From positions 213,790,205-213,854,204 of the forward strand of contig CP136064.1 of assembly GCA_032622095.1 (NCBI GenBank): DNA of 64,000 nucleotides, given 5' to 3'. This DNA is from Siphonodentalium dalli. Its lineage: Eukaryota; Mollusca; Scaphopoda; Gadilida; Siphonodentaliidae. Below the pieces are notes generated by a model. That model was not told where the DNA came from and made no database searches. It saw nothing but the letters and a program-made list of their open reading frames with translations. Shown here piece by piece: positions 46,850 through 59,214 of the stretch; position 1 is the first letter of the stretch; each line of letters starts with the position of its first letter. Both the position numbers and the translations under genes were made by a program.

Positions 46850-48060
46850 ACCAAAATGTGCATCTCGGTAAGCTCAAGAAATGCCGTGAAATGTTCTTCA
46901 TTCTGCCGGAAAATACCGCAGGAATCTTCTGAACAATTCTTGAGATGCGTGTATCTTTAGCATTAGATACAAAATTGTCGTGAAAAAAAGGGCAAGAGTT
47001 AGGGTAAATATTTCTAAAACAAATCATGCAAATCAGTGATTTAGTCCCAGTTGTTAGAAGTTCAGATACCCCCTCCCCTCAATCAAATGTACCCCTCAAT
47101 ACATCACTTAATATACACGACATCTTGCCGTGTAGGTCTGATCACATGTAACCACGTGATATCCCCAATCGTTGTAAACCCATAAAACAGATACACAATT
47201 ATACAATCTGAATGATACAAATGATACAAATGATATAAATGCTTACAAGTTACGGGGCACAAGTTATTCCAACTTAGATACACACCTCTCCCAAAAAGAG
47301 GTGTATATTCTAATTACCCATAATCATAATAATTTGATTTGTTTGGATAAAAACGCCTCAATAGAGATTCGATATTACATGTTCCGGCACAGAGCATTGG
47401 TTCGTTTCGTATCGGAAGAAATCCAGAAGATTAATTTGCACAATTTTGGCATAGCATCCGGTTCATCCACGTTTCTTGGAGATAAAATCAAACCACACTG
47501 TTCAAATCTTTTATAATCTATCTAGTATCTACTATTACAATCGCAATATAATCTATATAATATAATCTATCTAATTCATTGGTCAGATTGTGTAAGTTAT
47601 TGGTATCGGATTATTTCTTTGTCACATAAACAGATTAGTGATGTACCTGTATGTTGGGAAAAAAGTTTTCATACTTTGAAATCACGCCATTTTGGGCAAT
47701 ATAATTATGTTTGAATCTGAATCATATACGTTGTAGGGTCCATAATAGGATATGTAGAATATCGTCTGGTATAATGTTGTTTTAACTTTTGAACGATTCG
47801 ATCCCTTACTAGTAAGTAGATCCCCCATTTTTTTCTGATTGAACCCATTTAGTTTGCAGAACATGTTTTTACAAAATTCTAATCCGAGCTTCCTGACTGA
47901 TAAAATCGAAAAAGCTGATAGCCGATTACATCAGAGCTCAGAGCAGTAGTAAAAAGTCTTAGCGGATTTTGGGAACGGTCAAAATATTAAAAAAAATATA
48001 TCATTTTAACATCTTTGGGTGAACTATACAAAACGATGTTATAAGAAATTGATAGTATGT
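46850..48060. other. Intergenic, no supported gene
   Basis: A small inverted repeat lies around 47283-47311 (acacctctcccaaaaagaggtgt), with AT-rich runs near 47515-47575. No gene is seen. Confidence 0.35.
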
Positions 48061-48104
48061 TTTAACAACGCATACAGAAAGCTATTGGCACACGACAGGG
48101 CATT

Positions 48105-48720
48105 GATTTTTTGTACGTACATAGCTCCCGTCCTTGGCTATTGACTGGACTCGGTGCGGAGTTCGTTCGACCTTCGACCTTGGACGAAGAATCGGTTAAC
48201 GCGCTTTGAAAAATTTTCTTCTTCTGAATTTGACCAAATACATAGGGCGGCATCGCTAGTCCGAACTGAAGACAACGCCGTAAAAAATTGCGCAATCGAC
48301 ACAAAATTGACGTCACAGCACCCGATTCAAATTTTGACTTGTGGGTATCCTGCAAGGTGGAGGCCTTGCCCTGATTTCTTTGAAAAAGGCGAATAGATCC
48401 AAAACGACTATACCGATTGCCTTGATTTTTTGTACGTACATAGCTCCCGTCCTTGGCTATTGACTGGAGACTGGGTGCGGAGTTCGTCCGACCTTGACCT
48501 TGGCACAAAATTACCTCAATAGGCCAATAACTGACGTCACAGCACTCGATTCAAATTTTGACGTTTGGGTATCCTTCATAGTGTTATTGTGTGCGCATCT
48601 CCTCCGGAACGGCTTGAGATATGGAGTTCGGACTTGCTCTATTAGGTTCCTCTTCTCATGTGCTACACGCATATAAAAAATGGTTGCGATAGCTCTTCCC
48701 CTTGGTAAACGTTGAAGTAT
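48105..48720. repeat. Dispersed repeat, copies 2 and 3
   Basis: Two partial copies of the 45.3-kb family. Both have tttttgtacgtacatagctc and ccgtccttggctattgactg (from about 48108 and 48426) and end with gacgtcacagcacccgattc or its variant. The 148-codon - strand ORF (48062-48508) spans both copies and repeats internally (RTNSAPS), confirming that it is repeat-derived. Confidence 0.6.
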
Positions 48721-48757
48721 CGAAATTGCAGTGCAATTTCAATTTCATTCTAGTTAT

Positions 48758-49760
48758 TATTATTATTATTATTATTACTATATATCACTCGAAATCGCAA
48801 TGGTGTACCATTCAATTTGAACAAAAACATTAGATGCAAATTAGCAAAGTCATCTAAGAGGGGTCCGTGACTGAGGGGTCTGACGGGTTGATAGCGCTGA
48901 ATAAGATCCGACAAGTACGATGGTGCCAGATTATTTAAACACTTATAAGTGAAAAGCAAGACCTTAAAATGGATCCTCTGCTCAACGGGAAGCCAGTGTA
49001 ATTTAGCTAAAATTGGAGTGATGTTATCAAATATCTTTGTTTTGGTAACAATCCTAGCAGCACAGTTTTGTACAAGCTGAAGTTTCCGAATAAGGTATGT
49101 GTTGCAACCAAATAAAAGTGAGTTACAGTAGTTTATACGGCTTGTGATAAATGCATGTACGAGTTGTTTGGCCGTCTCTTCGTCGACCACATTTCGCACC
49201 CTGCTGATATTTCTCAGGTGACAATATGCCAATCTGCAAACTTGCATTACATGCGCCTCCGCAGATAGATTGTCATCCATCATATACCCCAGGTTGCGGA
49301 CCATAGTCGACTTAGAGACTGCACTATCTCCAAGCACAATATCGTGGGTAGTTGCTTTCTGCAACTGATGCGGTAACCCGATATATATCAGTTCAGTTTT
49401 GTCAGGATTCAACTTAAGGAAATTATCAGTCATCCAGATTTTAATATCGGATACACAGTGCTCTAGGGATTCTCTGGCTAGAATCTCACAACCAGGGTTG
49501 AAATGAACGTAGAGTTGGGAATCATCCGCGTAAAAGTGAAAATTCAGTCCACGATGACGGATTATGTCCCCCAGCGGTAGGACGTAGATCACATATAGCA
49601 TGGGTCCAAGCACAGACCCATGTGGCACACCGTACTTAAGTGCAAAAACATCCGAGTGAACGTTGTTCACTGTGACACTCAATGTACGGACGTTCAGATA
49701 TGACCTAAACCAATCTAAGGATACACCAGTAACAATTATTTGCATAAAACCCATGGTGCC
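48758..49760 (-). mobile_element. 5'-truncated LINE: C-terminal half of reverse transcriptase
   Basis: A single open frame of 349 codons (to 49799) contains GVSLDWFRSYL, GVPHGSVLGPMLYVIYV and the intact catalytic FYADDSQLY, then the thumb and C-terminal region (PDKTELIYIG, YLIRKLQLVQNCAARIVT, ILAKLHWLPVEQRIHFK, YKCLNNLAPSYLSDL). This is the typical order for CR1/Jockey-group LINEs. The 3' end is an (AAT)n tail at 48758-48777, read as Asn codons. The frame lacks the endonuclease and the first RT motifs, as expected of 5' truncation during insertion, so it cannot move itself. The unbroken frame and intact YADD suggest a fairly recent insertion. The last codons before the tail deviate from the usual family ending, suggesting a local indel. 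Confidence 0.85.
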
Positions 49761-49799
49761 CGCCAATGTAATTGTCCTATTTTTTTCATATAATTTCAA

Positions 49800-50500
49800 A
49801 GTGGAATAAAATATTTAAATTGTGTACATCTGCATGCATTTGGCCACACCTATTTCGACAGCCAATGGTTGCATATTTAGACAGTGTATTCTACCCTGTT
49901 CTATTATGCTATAGAAAACTTATCGATTATACCTGGCTTTGGATCACTAATGGCATAAGGCATTGGACATTGAACATATGCATCAAACTGCATTAATCAT
50001 GAATGGATCATTACATAGTGCCGAGAGTGGTGCATATCTACATGTAATTATCTCAGGATAACTGATATCATGTTCATTATATATTAACAGGATATGATAA
50101 ATAGAGGATACCTATGTTTTTGAGTGAACACCATTATTATTTCATGAGACACTTATTTGCTTTAACAATGTCGCTAATTGTTATTTTTAATAGTTAAAGT
50201 TGCTAAATTATGCAGCATTTGCACTTATAAATAGCACAACAAATTAACAATACACGGAACCGATGAGCTGATAGGTAGCAAACCGCTTTGTAGTGATGAC
50301 GTTATTCGACAAGCTACAGTTCAGCTTATTTTACCGGAAGTAAGCGACAGTGGAGATATCAATTTTCAATAACAAAATCATATCTTTACTGCCGGTCAAG
50401 ATAATAAATACGATATTTACGTTCCGTCAATTTCCCACTATTCAATTGGAAACATAATAACACTTAATTATTTATATATTAGGAAAATATATTTTGTTTA
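49800..50500. other. Intergenic, no supported gene
   Basis: No ORF with coding character and no clear repeat. Confidence 0.4.
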
Positions 50501-50504
50501 GGAG

Positions 50505-52290
50505 ATAAACGTACCCTGTTGAGTTGTACATTCTGGGATTCTAGCATGAAACAGTTTGTGAACGAGCCGGCTTGCCGTCGAGTCCCAGAATGTTCAAAGA
50601 AACAGGGTACGTTTATCTCCATCTGGCAAGGAATTTGCCAAAAAACTGTATAAAAAGTATCATTTAGTCATTTTCATGACACGAATCGATACTTTCATTT
50701 TGCCTTTGTCATCGTTCACAAATCGATGGGTTTGTTCATTGTGTTACTGGGAACACTGTTCCGTAACAATTTCATGTGGGGCGGGTTGGCTCGTTTCGTT
50801 ACTCCGTTCTGCGCCGATGAAATTTTACCGTGCTACATTCAGATTTGATGCACACTGAAGCGGCCGATGTCGGTGAATCTAAAACTAAAGTTAGCCGCTC
50901 TCGGCCAATCAGAATGCTTGTTTTTAGTGACAAATACTCAATTGAATTACAATGCTTAATATGTATCCAGTTAATTATAATTGTAATTCAATTGAGTATT
51001 TGTCACTAAAAACAAGCATTCTGATTTGCCGAGAGCGGCTAACTTTAGTTTTCGATTTAGGAGATAAACATACCCTGTTGAGTTGTACATTCTGGGATTA
51101 GAGAATGAAAACAGTTTGTGAACGAGCCGACTTGCCGGCGAGTTCACAAACTGTTTTCATGCTCGAATCCCAGAATGTACAACGAAACAGGGTACGTTTA
51201 TCTCCATTGTAATTCAATCTAGCAAGGAATTTGCAAAAAAACTGTATAAAAGCATCATTTAGTCATTTTCATGACACGAATCGAGACTTCCATTTCGCTG
51301 TTGTCACCGTGCACAAATCATTGGGTTTGTTCATTGCGTTACTCGGAACACTGCTCCGTAACCATTTCCTGTGGGGCTGGTTGGCTCGTTTCGCTATTCC
51401 GTTCTGCGCCGATGAAATTTTACCGTGCCACATTCAGATTTGATGCACGCTGAAGCGGCCGATGAACGGTATCTATTATAGACAAAAACGCGCGGGTGTG
51501 CTCGTTTCGCTACTCGTTCTGCGCCGATGAAATTGACCGTGCTACATTCAGATTTGATGCACGCTGAAGCGGCCGATGAACGGTATCTATTATAGACAAA
51601 AACGCGCGGGTGTGCTCGTTTCGCTACTCGTTCTGCGCCGATGAAACTGACCGTGCTACATTCATATTTGATGCACGCTGAAGCGGCCGATGTCGGTGAA
51701 TCGAAAACGAAATTTAGCCGCTCTCGGCCAATCAGAATGCTTGTTTTTAGTGACAAATACTCAATTGAATTACAATCACCGACATCAGCCGCTTCAGCGT
51801 GCATCAAATCTGAATGTAGCACGGTAACATTTCATCGTCGCAGAACGGAGTAGTGAAATGAGCACATCCGCGCATTGTAGTCTATATATACCGTTCATCG
51901 GCCTCTTCAGCATGCATCAAATCTGAATTTAGCACGGTAAAATTTCATCGGCGCAGAATGGAGTAGCGAAACGAGCCAATCCGCCCCACAGTAAATTGTT
52001 ACGGAGCAATGAACAAACCCAACGATTTGTGCACGGTGACAACGGCAAAATTAAAGTCTCGATTCGTGTCATGAAAATGACTAAATGATACTTTTTATAC
52101 AGTTTTTTTGCAAATTCCTTGCTAGATTGAATTACAATGAAGATAAACGTACCCTGTTTCGTTGTAGATTCTGGGACTCGAGCATGAAAACAGTTTGTGA
52201 ACTCGCCGGCAAGCCGGCTCGTTCACAAACTGCTTTCATGCTCGAATCCCAGAATGTACAACGAAACAGGGTACGTTTATCTCCTAAATA
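50505..52290. repeat. Cluster of fold-back units
   Basis: Three hairpins (50505-50625, 51058-51210, 52137-52290) share arms with gataaacgtaccctgtt and attctgggatt and a stem-loop around gtttgtgaacgagccggctt. Between them lie direct copies (50640-50870, 51225-51470) and an inverted copy (51780-52130) of a 230-350-bp block containing cattttcatgacacgaatcg and gcgccgatgaaattttaccg. The block agccgctctcggccaatcag occurs at about 50893 and 51716 and inverted near 51030. A unit of 114 bases (starting tgatgcacgctgaagcggcc at 51441, 51555 and 51669) is tandemly repeated. ORFs across it (for example 51394-51822 -) are repeat products. Confidence 0.8.
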
Positions 52291-52299
52291 ATTCCCCAA

Positions 52300-53840
52300 A
52301 AACTGATGTTATTGTCCATGTTAGCCAATGGTACCTCACATACTGGAACAGACTTTACACCTTTGTTCAATCTAAAGCAAATTATAGCGCCTCAGTATTG
52401 CAACATATATACATGTATATCTTCACCCTGAACCAAAATGTTATTCAGGCTTCTGAACAATAGCACAGTCTCAGTGTTTGTAAATGATTGGGGGGAAACC
52501 CATCAGGGAAAAAAAATGCAAGCACCAGAAAAAAATGGGTTATTCTGGGCCCAGACCACCCACCCACCCCGGCCCTGTCGATGAAATTTTTCGTCAGATC
52601 CCCTCTGATATATAGCAATTTTCCAGCTGTTTCAGATTTCAGATTCAGATTGTCATACGGAAATGAGATCACAACCACTCTATTTACACCATATCAGGGA
52701 TACACAAATTCGGAACGCTCTATATTGTTCAATGCTGAGCCAGATTTTCCCAAATTATATGACAACGTACATGTGTATGTGGATTATCACCAAACACTGA
52801 TGTGGTGTCAGGGGTATATGTATTTTTACTCAACGCAGGGTAAAAAATTTCCCTTCTGCATTGTGCGATTTTTGTACCCAACATTTAGTGAATGATTACT
52901 TAATTATTGGGTCAATTCAACTAATGTTGGGGAATTTATTAGCACTAACGTTCGGTTAAAACTAACTATTTTCGCCAAAGTATATTCAGATATATCTGGA
53001 AAAACATATTTCAATTATTTCGATGGACAAAAATAATAATTCCAATGTGCTTAAATTATGCTAATATAGCTGTGGTCCCGGTATTGCTCGGGTAAAGAAT
53101 GAGTAAATTATTAGTTCCCCTTCCACATGGCGGTTTACGTTCCAAATACACATACTATAATATACTCGCTTTTGATTTGATTTCTCCGGTATCGGTAAAG
53201 GTCGATAAATACTCGAACTATACCTTTATACGAGCACTATATGTCACAGAAAGACGCATTGAATTCATACAAAAAATACAACTTCGGACACAATATATGG
53301 GTAAAAAAAACAACAAGAAGCAGCCATCTGCACGACATGGAACAGAAAAGAGCGTTCCGCGTTAGTCTATTCCTTATATGGTAAAAATAAAGAGCGTGTA
53401 TTTTAGTTATGTGCGAAAAATTGAAAACAGTTGGAAAGTGGCTGTAACCATGTCAAGTATTTTTCAGAGCATATGAAGCCGGTATATCAATATTTCGTGT
53501 ATTTTTAAACCTATACCTCCTTCCAAATTGTGTAGACAAAATTTGGAAGCTCGAATGAGTACCGTTTAAATTAATTATTGCTAATTAATAGTGCTAATTA
53601 ATAGTGCCATCTGATATCAACGGCATCAATCCCACGTCATCCTTGTCAAATTACGCCTGTATGCTAATTGTCCCACATATATATTTTCTGAGTTGATAAT
53701 AAACGCTCTTATTTGATATCACTGTTAAATAATGTATTAATCCCCCTTTAAGTCATCTTAGATCAAATGCATACATCCAGGTATATTTCCCTTATCAGGT
53801 GACCCACTAGACCAAGTCTTCTCGGTCCAGCTTGGTATCG
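52300..53840. other. Intergenic, one unassigned ORF
   Basis: A 135-codon + strand ORF (52488-52895) has some protein-like character toward its end (YDNVHVYVDYHQTLMWCQGY) but no recognised domain and a low-complexity start, so it is not called as a gene. Copies of the AACGCTCTTTATT motif lie at about 53367-53398 (inverted) and 53701. Confidence 0.3.
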
Positions 53841-53849
53841 GTTGGGATG

Positions 53850-53987
53850 ATGCTGTTATTTCTGATAATTCAGGTGCTATTCATTTGGAAATATAGTGTA
53901 TCATGAAATGTGTCCTATCGTTGATCATGTGTCGTGATTTATATCGTATCATAAACAAGTGTATCGTTACCATGGTTACAGCCCTAG
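53850..53987. mobile_element. hAT-like transposon terminus, second copy
   Basis: Shares tatttctgataattcagg and atcgt-rich phrases with 15690-15828 and ends gtatcgttaccatggttacagccctag, a degenerate hAT-type end. The ORF at 53903-54244 starts inside it and is not supported as a gene. Confidence 0.45.
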
Positions 53988-54249
53988 TTTTACTGCGGCA
54001 CTATCTCGCTTTCACTCTCAGACTGCATTTTTCATTAAATGTTAATATGAATTTAAAACAAATGTTAAGTCGTCATTATAAACACACCAGAGAGATTATG
54101 TTTTTGCTGGCGTGGCGTGCAGATACATGTATGATATTTATCATTGAAAACTTGATTGAAAATGGTGCCGGACGTCGAACGCTGACTTGTTTCGAATGTT
54201 TAGATCGAACAGAACAGAATGAACCTGGTGCATATGGGTCATGAAAACT

Positions 54250-55545
54250 GAATAATAAACTGGGTGAAAGGTGGTCATGAAAAAATTAATGTGGTGTACG
54301 GCGGTCGCAAAAACAAATAAAGATGAGGTATTATACTGGGTTACCGCAGTTTAAAAACATAATATTGCGGTAAGATTACTGGTGGATACCGGATATCAAC
54401 TGCAAGCATTCGCTGAGATACCACATGACCACGGTTCACTGGAAGTATGACCGCGGTCAATACCGACACACAACCTCGTTAAAGGGATCGATTAATTAGA
54501 TTACACCTTGTAGCTGTACTTATTTGGTGTGTAAACACAAGTATCCATTACTAGGAATACACACACACAACACCAACTCTATTCACACACAATTGTAGAA
54601 TAATAAGAGGTCAACGTGACCGCTTTCGCAATTTCGGCTGTCAAATACTAGAATAGAAGGGTACGCACTAAGTTCATGACAAAACAAATGTCAGAGTAAA
54701 ATCGGCAATCTGTTCAGCTCATTTTGCACATTGAATCAACTCATTTTGTCAGTCACTCATTCAATCGATTCACTGTACTATTCACAGCGGAAGCGTTTCA
54801 TCATGGCTGCGGACGTTTCTTATCAAGATAGCTGGCATTAGTGTGAATATGACATGTTCGACGTCACAACCTAACAGTAACTATAAACTGCAACGTCATT
54901 AATAAATGGGTGTACTCGATTCGCGCAATTTTGCTGATTCGGAACTCATTTCGCGAGTCATGACACAGTCTGCAAGCAACATTCATTCAATTTAAATGAG
55001 TCAGTAAATCGTGTCATCTATTCGGTTCATTTTCCACCTTGAATCCACTCAGTCACTCACTTTCAAATTCAATCATGTCCATGACTCAACGTTCGGCAAA
55101 TTGACAATGTGACGAATGTGACGAAGGGTTAAATTCGTCAGACTGGCACAGGAGATTAAACATTATTCGCAGTGTTCAACGTCCAGACGGTCCACTATGT
55201 CAATACAATCTCATTGGTTGAAAACTGCCACGTGCTTCAGAGAGAAGCAATTTCATTGGTCTAAATATTTTAGTTACTAAATTTAGTTTAGATTCAAGGT
55301 TATATATTCAACCCAATATTGTTTCGCATGTCAACGGTGGAAAAGTAACTCACGTTATTAACTGTGTCTAACTAAATATATATCGAATATATATAATTAA
55401 CTAAATTTATTTAGAGGTCGTGTAATTAATTCAGGTTTTATTGATGTACAAATGTCATGGAAATTTAGATTGTATGCTTGCACAGAGGTCATGTAGCCCA
55501 GGTTTTTATAGATGTACAGATGTAATGGAATTCAAGTTTTATATA
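54250..55545. other. Intergenic, degenerate repeats
   Basis: Phrases such as gttcattttccaccttgaatccac and tcagtcactcac near 55015-55060 echo 54715-54780, indicating an old duplication. No gene is seen. Confidence 0.35.
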
Positions 55546-55550
55546 TGGAG

Positions 55551-55692
55551 GATCTACGACGAGTCCCCAGTTTATAGCGGAATTTACAAAACGAGTCCAG
55601 TAAATTAGGTCTGGACCGAGCCTTTGGAGAGGTCCAGACCTAATTTACTGAACGAATTTTTTTAATTTCGCTATAAACTGGGATCGTAGATT
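55551..55692. repeat. Hairpin element, arms about 65 bp
   Basis: The left arm (gatctacgacgagtccccag ... gtccagtaaattaggtctgg, to 55617) pairs with the right arm (ccagacctaatttactgaac ... cgctataaactgggatcgta, from about 55634). Probable MITE. Confidence 0.65.
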
Positions 55693-56250
55693 CTATTGAT
55701 TAAATGATCCAAAACCTCGATAAAACATGCTTAAATCAACAAATAGGACGCGAAGCTAACATTCCCCTATAAGGCACGTAATGTCGTTTCACGTAACTAT
55801 GCGTTGTTTGCCTGCATAAAGAAATGGTCCCAGATAAATGAAGACTCTTTGGCATATGTAATGGCGTATATTTAATAACATAACTTTTCAAACTCTTCAT
55901 TCATTTGTTTGAAAAATATTGGAAGCCATAATATTTTGAGACGTTGCGTACGGAATGTAAACAGACGACAAACCGGACGTCAAAGGTCAATATTTCCTGT
56001 TATTAAACGAACGTTTAATATCACAATTTATATAATGGGTTTATTGAATGGAACAAGGGTATGATCATGTAATAAATGTACATAGGTCGTGGAATTCATG
56101 ATTTATACATGTAGTCATGTACTTTTATGCATACCCTCAGTCATCCGTAACCTTCGTCCTTTTGTCATATGGGATACTGATGATTTCTGTTTCAAACTGA
56201 AATATGCAAACAACATAAAATGTCAACGGGCTTCACATTCAGAAGAGAAG

Positions 56251-56495
56251 CGTGTACACACGCCTCCAGCGTCCATTATAACCGACTACAGAAACATAGC
56301 GTGTACACACGCCTCCAGCGTCCGTTATAACCGACTACAGAAACATAGCGTTTACACACGCCTCCAGCGTCCGTTATAACCGACTACAGAAACATAGCGT
56401 TTACACACGCCTCCAGCGTCCGTTATAACCGACTACAGAAACATAGCGTTTACACACGCCTCCAGCGTCCGTTATAACCGACTACAGAAACATAG
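56251..56495. repeat. 49-bp minisatellite, five near-identical units
   Basis: Units begin at 56251, 56300, 56349, 56398 and 56447 with exactly 49-base spacing and only one or two substitutions (cgtgtacaca in the first two, cgtttacaca in the rest; one ccatta/ccgtta difference). The unit contains cgcctccagcgtcc and ataaccgactacagaaacat. The 96-codon ORF 56089-56379 runs into it. Confidence 0.9.
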
Positions 56496-56536
56496 CGTTT
56501 CCGGTTAGGATGTACGTCAGTTGTAATGAATGTCTC

Positions 56537-56936
56537 TTAACCCTTTACCCAACAAACCGGCCAAAACCGGCCAAATAAAGCTTCAACAGCCTAAAATATC
56601 TTGGGTCTGTCTCAATAAAACCATACAAATATGGATATCATTGGAACCGGCTCATTGACCACATTGTGATGGTTATAGTTATGCCCTGTGCCAATGCATT
56701 CTCCTATATATGCGAGTCGACCATAGGTCGCCTCGCATATATAAGAGAATGCATTGGCCTAAAAAAAATCTTTTTTTAACACTTTTTACCATTTTTTCTT
56801 ACATTCTTTAACAATTTTATAATTTTTAATGTGTTAAGCCAATGCATTCTCTTATATATGCGAGGCGACCTATGGTCGACTCGCATATATAAGAGAATGC
56901 ATTGGCACAGGGCCCTCCTGTTGGGTAAAGGGTTAA
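56537..56936. mobile_element. TTAA-flanked piggyBac-like MITE, 392 bp
   Basis: Body 56541-56932 lies between TTAA at 56537-56540 and 56933-56936, with termini CCCTTTACCCAACA and TGTTGGGTAAAGGG. It is nearly identical to 37773-38163 throughout, including two hairpin modules at about 56690-56760 and 56842-56908. Intact TTAA and high similarity point to recent mobility driven by a transposase encoded elsewhere. Confidence 0.8.
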
Positions 56937-57197
56937 TAAAGAAAAAACGAAGAGTGGTGTTTTCTTCAAATATGCTCCATATACGGAAATATCTTTTGCT
57001 TTTGAGAAAACCCGATACATGTTCCCTGTTTAAAAAAAAAACCTATATATAATGTCGGGTGTCAAGTGTCTATTCAAATATTCCGATCGTGTCGAATCAA
57101 CAACAGACGTTAATGGCATCAATCTGGATAAAAACACACTGCAATACCTAAAGATAGCGTGATAAACGAAACATTGTATACCGCGGGGTCGAAATAC

Positions 57198-57222
57198 CGC
57201 GGGGGGGGGGGGGGGGGGGGGG
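57198..57222. repeat. Long poly-G tract
   Basis: A G run of over 20 bases is preceded by two ccgcggg-type words (ataccgcggggtcgaaataccgc), so it may have expanded from a G-rich end of that short repeat. Confidence 0.85.
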
Positions 57223-57229
57223 CTAAGCC

Positions 57230-58460
57230 AAATGTGGATCACCAGGATTTTGCAACAGATTATTTAAGATTAACTCAATGCATGGTGTATTATCACTATA
57301 TATGGGTACATGATACAGTTGTTACTAAACATATGTTTCTAAACTGCCCAACACCCCAACGGAATTTAGAGTGCAGCGTTTAAGCATAGTTCATTTCTTC
57401 GTTAAAAAAGTTGACATCGAATTATTGTAAATATTGCTTTAATCAACAATTTATTATGCACAATCAAACAACCATAATAATGTTGTGAGACCGATTTCGG
57501 TCGCGTAAAGGGGCGACCCTTATCAAGTCGGACACGCCCAGATCGATCGTAAACTTGGTTTGACGCCAAATTGACAAGGAAGGAAAAGTGATATGGACAC
57601 ACATTTAAATATCTGACAATGCAAAATGGCTAATCTTCAAAATGCCAGGAAGGAGCTAAGAAACAATGAAAATTTATGGAGCTCCTATTTTTTGCACACA
57701 AATGATATAAACGCTCTTTGTTCATACCATAACAGGAATAGTCTGACAGTGAAACACAATCATTACACATAGCCGCACTGTAACAAACAAGCCAGTCGTG
57801 GTATATTACGTTTCAAGTTACAATTCATATTATCATCGTGTTTATCCGACACCCGAAATTGTGCAGGAATTTAGCTAATTTTGATAGTATACCACCGTTA
57901 GTATTTCATCAATTTCATTTGTAATGCGTAATAATTTAGGCAAATTTAAGGGTCTTGCTGAATCTATTCGCAATGCAATGGCCTTGATGGATTATCGACG
58001 ACGAGTTCAACGCACACCGAGCCATATTGAATGACATCGCGTTCCTGCACGGGAAAATATCAATTATGAGATCTAAATCTATTTAATACACCTTCTTAAT
58101 TTTTCTCGAGTCATGAACAATTTCGTGAAGAGATTATATCAATAAAGAAAGGGTGGCATTTTGTTTGGTCATTTTATTTTCAGCACATCTGCAAACAATC
58201 AAACTTAAACGATAGATGCTTGTGTGCGGCAAATTGCAAATCCCACGATATTTACTGTCGCTCGAATTGGTGTTGTCGCCACCGAGAACAAAAATAACTT
58301 TGTAGCCCAGGGATCGACAACTGTGTTGTTTTCCCGACGAAAGGCAACTAAACGATATAAACACGATTGGCTGACTGCATTTAAGATCAAATAACTAGTG
58401 CCCGATCACTTGTAGTATAATCAGTTACACTAATTTTAATATGTTTAAACTAAGTCTAAC
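57230..58460. other. Intergenic, no supported gene
   Basis: A copy of the AACGCTCTTT motif occurs near 57708-57735. The two overlapping - strand ORFs at 58134-58390 are in different frames and have no recognised domain. Confidence 0.35.
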
Positions 58461-58467
58461 TATACAT

Positions 58468-58660
58468 CAGTTTGGGCCCAGTTTCATGAAAGTAACTTAT
58501 GACAAAGTTTGGACAAAGATTGTCTTATGTTCAAACTTCAACCATATGTGCGTTTCACGAACAAGAACTTTAAGTCTGGTGGCAGGTGTCATCATAAGCT
58601 AATCCTAAAGTTATGCCCTAAGTTATGATCCGCTTTTAGTTGGAAAGATGGATGGGTTCA
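58468..58660. repeat. MITE-like element starting gggcccagtttcatgaaa
   Basis: The start (gggcccagtttcatgaaagt) is mirrored imperfectly by a terminal ggttcaatttcatga phrase, with internal inverted words (taacttatgac / ctaagttatgat; aagactt/aagtct). Elements with a GGCCCAGTTTCATGAA end are common in invertebrate genomes; this copy is diverged. Confidence 0.4.
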
Positions 58661-58782
58661 ATTTCATGAATATAATTGTAAATAACTTTTAACTATATGA
58701 AATCTTGCCAACAAGGAAGGATGTGTGGTGCCAGTAGATATTCCAGAAATGGAAGTAAGCAATAACCCTCTGGCATGCTGGC

Positions 58783-59214
58783 ATGGACGTGATCAGTGGA
58801 TCTCGATTGGCGGGGTGTCACTCTGAATTGTTAACCAACCAAAGTGCTGTAAAAAGTATTTCCACAAATTTGGAAGACACCGTCAGTCAGATGCTCGTAG
58901 CCTGTTTATATATAACCATGGGTATATGCGAGAAATACACAATGAAAACACACTCCACAGTTTGGATCGATAAGCCTTGGCCTGTGTATTTTGATGTTGC
59001 GTTTTTTGACAATCGGTTTTCCGTATCATTTCTACAACACAATTATCGTCTTCCTTGCAGCACGACGTTACCGTCTGATCACCACGGATTCCGTGGCACG
59101 GAAGTCTTTTCATTAAGAGTATGGTCAATATATTGCCGCCGGTTCAGTGTATTCTCGGATAGAAAACAAATAGGCCTATGCCGAAAGCTAAGTCGCGAGG
59201 GGCACCCTGCATGA
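58783..59214 (+). other. Unassigned 143-codon ORF
   Basis: One of the longer non-repeat frames, starting MDVISGSRLAG. There is no signal peptide, transmembrane run or recognisable motif, and it is overlapped on the other strand by frames of similar length. The composition does not clearly indicate coding. Listed because it cannot be excluded. Confidence 0.12.

Noticed and set aside
48062-48508. 148-codon - strand ORF
   Set aside because: It spans two copies of a dispersed repeat and repeats its own peptide.
51394-51822. 142-codon - strand ORF with repeated SAASACIKSECSTV peptide
   Set aside because: A product of the 114-bp tandem unit in the fold-back cluster.
56251-56495. Regular 49-bp repeats resembling a CRISPR array
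   Set aside because: The whole unit is repeated with no unique spacers, and the DNA is eukaryotic.
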